Part shown: positions 7,601-9,357 of the stretch, piece after piece
How the letters are laid out: each line of letters opens with the position of its first letter
How positions within the stretch are numbered: position 1 is the first letter of the stretch
Assembly: GCA_025352585.1 (NCBI GenBank)
Contig: JANXTD010000299.1
Span: 1 to 9,357 of the forward strand
DNA from: Fimbriiglobus sp.
Lineage (GTDB): Bacteria > Planctomycetota > Planctomycetia > Gemmatales > Gemmataceae
Direction: 5' to 3'
Length of the DNA: 9,357 bases
The notes under the pieces: generated by a model
What the model was told of the DNA's origin: nothing
Seen by the model: the letters and a program-made list of their open reading frames with translations, nothing else
Databases searched by the model: none
Translations under genes and position numbers: made by a program

Positions 7601-9357
7601 CGGGCGGGGCGGCGACGGACGCGGACGGCACGGCGTCGTCGTTCGCGATCGTCCCGACGCCGGTGCCGTCGGCGACGACACCGTTGGCCGCGCCGGACAG
7701 GTTCAGCGTCAGCGTCTCGTCGCCCTCGAACTTGCGGTCGCCGCTCACCGCGACCGTGACGAACTGCGTCGTCACGCCGGGGTTGAAGAAGACCGACCCG
7801 GCGGAGGCGACGTAGTCGTTGTCGGCGGCCGTGGCGCTGCCGTCGGCGGTGGCGTAGTTGGCCGACACCACGACGCTGCTGGCGTTCGACAGCGTCACGC
7901 GGTAGGTCAGGATGACGGTCCCGGAGTCGCTCTCCGTGATGACGGCGTCGCTGACGGAGATCGTCGGCACCGTGTCGTCGTTGAGGACCGTGCCGGTCGC
8001 CGTCGCGGTGGCGGGCGGGACCGTGGCGTTGGTCGCGCCGTTGAGCGTGGCCGTGAAGGCCTCGGTCGGCTCGAACGTCGTGTCGCCGGTGACCGTGACG
8101 GCGAACGTCTGGGTCGTCACGCCGGCGGCGAAGCTGACGGACCCCGCCGCGGCGGCGTAGTCGAAGTCGGCGGTCGTCGCGGTGCCGTCGGCCGTGACGT
8201 AGCTGACCGTCACCGTCTGGTCGCTGGGGTTCGACAGGGTGACCGTGAAGCTCAGCGTCTTCGTGCCGGCGTCGCCCTCGGTGACCGACGCGGACGCGAT
8301 GGAGGCCGTCGGCAGCGCGTCGTCGTTGGTGATCGTGGCGGTCGCGACGGCCGCACTCGCGGTGGCGTTGGTCGCGCCGGTCAGGCCGAGCGTGAAGGCC
8401 TCGTTCGACTCCGTCTTGAGGTCGCCGACGACGTAAACGGTGACGGCCTTGGTCGTCTCGCCGGGGGCGAAGGTCAGCGTGCCGGTCGCGGCCACGTAGT
8501 CGCCGTCGGCGGTGGTCGCGGTGCCGTCGGCGGTGGCGTAGTTGACCGTCACCGTACTGCTGCTGGGGTTCGACAGCGTCACCGTGAAGGTGCGCGGCGT
8601 CAGCCCGGCGTTGCCCTCACTCACCGCGGCCGGCCCGGCGACGGCGACGGTCGCGGTCGGCGCGAGGTCGTCGTCGAGGATGGTGCCGACGCCGACGCCG
8701 TCGGCGATGGTCGAGAGCGTCGCCGACGACAGGTTCAGCGCCAGCGTCTCGGTCGGCTCGGCGGTCGCGTCGTTCAGCACCGGCACGGTCACCGTCAGCG
8801 ACGTGACGCCGGGGGCGAAGGTCAGCGTCCCGCTCGTCGCTGTGAAGTCGCTGCCGGCGGTCGCGGTGACCCCGGCGGCGGCGTAGTTCACCGTCACCGC
8901 CTCGGTGCTGAGGTTCGACAGCGTCACCGTGAAGGTCAGCGTGTTCGGGGCCGTGCCCTCGGTGGCCGCGGCGTCGCTGACCGAGATCGAGGGCCGGGCG
9001 TCGTCGTTGAGGATCGTCCCGGTGCCGGTACTCGCCCCGAGGGTCGCGCCGGACGGCGTGCTCAGCCCGACGGTGAAGGTCTCGTTCGTCTCGAAGGTGG
9101 TGTCGCCGGCGATCGCGACGGTGACCGTCTTGCTGACTTCGCCCGGCAGGAACGTGACCGTGCCGCCCGTGCTCGTGAAGTCGCTGCCGGCGGTGGCCCC
9201 GGTGACGCCGACGCCGCTGGCGGTCGAGTAGACGACGGTCACGCTGGTGCTGCTGGGGTTCGACAGGGTGACCGTGAAGGTGAACGCCGTCGGGGCGTCC
9301 TCGAAGCGGGCCACGCTGTCGATGCTCACGACCGGGAGCGCGTCGTCGTTGAGGATC
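4620..9357 (-). CDS. Giant Calx-beta / FG-GAP repeat surface protein, 5' end missing
   Basis: The frame is open from the right edge to the TGA at 4620, giving 1,578 visible residues with the N-terminus lost. The GTG at 9327-9329 is only an internal Val: the frame reads back through ILNDDALPV, the end of a previous Calx-beta unit. Eleven complete Calx-beta domains of 111-116 residues follow in tandem, each with VxEG near its start, TVTLSNPS, YATADGTA, LTFAPGEVTKTVTV, GDxxFEPxET and a closing GTxxNDDA. The last 325 residues are FG-GAP/VCBS-type repeats with five Ca-binding DxNxDGxxD loops. Calx-beta domains and these loops bind calcium, so the protein is probably a Ca-stabilised, secreted rod with a beta-propeller-like tip, used in adhesion or envelope structure (inferred). 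No LPXTG, dockerin or C-terminal membrane anchor is seen. The protein is very rich in Ala, Thr, Val and Gly and almost free of Cys. Family assignment is firm; function is not. Confidence 0.95.
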   Translation of the reverse strand, partial: ILNDDALPVVSIDSVARFEDAPTAFTFTVTLSNPSSTSVTVVYSTASGVGVTGATAGSDFTSTGGTVTFLPGEVSKTVTVAIAGDTTFETNETFTVGLSTPSGATLGASTGTGTILNDDARPSISVSDAAATEGTAPNTLTFTVTLSNLSTEAVTVNYAAAGVTATAGSDFTATSGTLTFAPGVTSLTVTVPVLNDATAEPTETLALNLSSATLSTIADGVGVGTILDDDLAPTATVAVAGPAAVSEGNAGLTPRTFTVTLSNPSSSTVTVNYATADGTATTADGDYVAATGTLTFAPGETTKAVTVYVVGDLKTESNEAFTLGLTGATNATASAAVATATITNDDALPTASIASASVTEGDAGTKTLSFTVTLSNPSDQTVTVSYVTADGTATTADFDYAAAAGSVSFAAGVTTQTFAVTVTGDTTFEPTEAFTATLNGATNATVPPATATATGTVLNDDTVPTISVSDAVITESDSGTVILTYRVTLSNASSVVVSANYATADGSATAADNDYVASAGSVFFNPGVTTQFVTVAVSGDRKFEGDETLTLNLSGAANGVVADGTGVGTIANDDAVPSASVAAPPAAPEGNVGLTPRTFTVTLSNPSSLTVTLNYATADGTATAADGDYQPVNGVLTFAPGEVTKTVTVYVVGDLKAESNEGFALNLSGPSNATVLSGTATAAVTNDDAPPAVTISDAAVNEGDAATAALTFTITLSNPSATAVTVNFATADGTATTADGDYLGTSGTLTFAPGQVTKTVTVPVNGDRTFEPSETLTVLLSGLTGGATLANGTGTGTVVNDDAAPNASVGDAAVAEGNAGTATLTFAVTLSNPSWVPVTVFYATADGSATAGSDYAAGFGSVTFAPGEVGKTVTVAVSGDASFEADETLTVALSNSTNAGLGRATGTGTILNDDAQPTASVGAASVAEGDAGAAALTFTVTRSNPSSQTVQVAYATGDGAATVADGDYLPANGLVTFAPGETTKTVTVTVNGDRKFEPTETVLLSLSGASNATVLAGLGTGQVVNDDAVPTASVADATVPEGSSGTTALLFVVTLSNPSSSTVTVNYATADGTANAGSDYDAATGTLTFAPGETTKAVTVTVRGDTLFEPDETLTLTLSGAANAGVARAQAVGTIVNDAGTPTLAVSNASVVEGNAGTSKLNFDLTLSRPSARPVTLSYRTVDGSAKAGSDYAALPPTTLTFAPGEVTKSVTVTVNGDRTFEPTESLSLQLSGVAGATPVPGGGVGTVVNDDASPALAIGSGGGNAPQVVTYDGTARTPQSSLTGADAAFTGGVRVASGDINNDGVADTVTTVGPGGGSTVRVRDGKTGLELQNFLAFEQSFTGGAYVAVGDFNGDGYADIVVSADEGGGSRVRVLDGKSGGVLADFLGIEDLGFRGGARVAVGDLNGDGLPDLVVGAGFGGGPRVAAFDGTSLRPGQAPVKLFADFFVFEESLRNGVFVAVGDITGDGFGELVFGGGPGGAPRVLAVSGADLVRSGGRQMTPVANFFAGDPAGRGGVRVALKDFDGDGRADLVAGSGDGLGSKVTVYRGSTVTPAGTPTVLDEFDAFPGLNGGVYVG
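4623..5597 (-). other. FG-GAP/VCBS-type repeat domain at the C-terminus
   Basis: Five GG-x-x-VA-x-GD repeats, each with a calcium-loop motif, lie at: DINNDGVAD 5433-5459, DFNGDGYAD 5277-5303, DLNGDGLPD 5118-5144, DITGDGFGE 4941-4967 and DFDGDGRAD 4761-4787. Spacing is 52, 53, 59 and 60 residues. Each is followed by a Gly-rich GxGxGGGxRVRVxDG type strand. The protein stops at LNGGVYVG, the first strand of a sixth repeat, without its calcium loop. In integrin-like propellers a split blade can close the ring, so this may be the natural end. The fourth loop has Glu in place of the last Asp. Confidence 0.88.
6136..6194 (-). repeat. 59-base exact repeat, copy in Calx-beta unit 10
   Basis: This is the partner of 8518-8576. 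The perfect match, including third codon positions, stands out against the general divergence of units and suggests recent exchange between units 3 and 10, or a late duplication. Confidence 0.93.
8518..8576 (-). repeat. 59-base exact repeat, copy in Calx-beta unit 3
   Basis: This segment is identical base for base to 6136-6194 in unit 10, 2,382 bases away. It covers the SNPSSSTVTVNYATADGTA region. Flanking bases differ on both sides. Confidence 0.93.

Larger units (their letters stand above)
5598..9357 (-). repeat. Tandem array of eleven Calx-beta units plus the tail of a twelfth
   Basis: Unit boundaries, placed after each NDDA, from N- to C-terminus: tail of a previous unit 9339-9357; 1: 8997-9338; 2: 8664-8996; 3: 8316-8663; 4: 7971-8315; 5: 7632-7970; 6: 7290-7631; 7: 6948-7289; 8: 6612-6947; 9: 6273-6611; 10: 5937-6272; 11: 5598-5936. 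The period is 333-348 bases. Units differ in sequence, but short exact DNA matches are frequent. Units 3 and 6 form a subtype (GLTPRTFTVTLSNPSS and YVVGDLKxESNE). Unit 2 closes with LDDDL and unit 10 with VNDAG, unlike the standard NDDA. Unit count in the full gene is unknown. Confidence 0.93.

Noticed and set aside
4642..9231. Series of 70-210-codon plus-strand frames opposite the Calx-beta gene
   Set aside because: They recur with the repeat period, are Ser/Val/Pro/Thr-rich, and simply mirror the codon pattern of the repeats on the other strand.
9327..9329. GTG as the start codon of the Calx-beta protein
   Set aside because: The frame continues upstream to the window edge as ILNDDALPV, the end of a preceding Calx-beta unit, and no signal peptide follows the GTG. 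The gene is 5'-partial.
5598..9357. The regular array of about 340 bases as a CRISPR or non-coding satellite
   Set aside because: The period is far too long for CRISPR, and the array stays in one frame with conserved Calx-beta motifs in every unit.

Overview
The window is very GC-rich DNA with all four genes on the minus strand. The best guess at origin is a planctomycete, probably near Gemmata. This rests on a giant secreted Calx-beta protein ending in FG-GAP (VCBS-type) repeats, a Pro-rich secreted TPR-like protein, and high GC. It is an inference, because the window holds no rRNA or other marker gene.

Layout along the plus coordinates, with transcription running right to left. Positions 1-222 are a near-perfect palindrome: 94-base arms around a 34-base spacer. 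Its right arm runs into the last 26 bases of the first gene. Positions 197-1219 encode an alpha-E family protein. Positions 1216-2727 encode a circularly permuted ATP-grasp protein that overlaps it by ATGA. Positions 2728-3008 are a 281-base intergenic region with one hairpin and an AT-rich patch. Positions 3009-4508 encode an exported protein of unknown function with a TPR-like C-terminus. Positions 4509-4619 are a short spacer. Positions 4620-9357 are the 3' part of a giant Calx-beta/FG-GAP surface protein whose start lies beyond the right edge.

How the genes fit together. The ATP-grasp and alpha-E genes form a known conserved pair, often followed by a transglutaminase-like gene and sometimes linked to the Anbu proteasome-like peptidase. 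It is thought to make or modify a peptide tag. Here the palindrome occupies the place where the third gene would be expected. The exported TPR-like protein and the Calx-beta protein are cell-envelope or secreted products with no evident link to the pair beyond shared orientation.

Both edges of the window fall in repeats: the palindrome on the left and a Calx-beta unit, about 340 bases per unit, on the right. The window may therefore be a whole contig broken at repeats. The most unusual object is the left palindrome, which carries an inverted copy of a gene's 3' end and is either an inverted duplication or a fold-back assembly artefact. I found no CRISPR array, tRNA, rRNA or transposase. I cannot claim a new biological system from this sequence.
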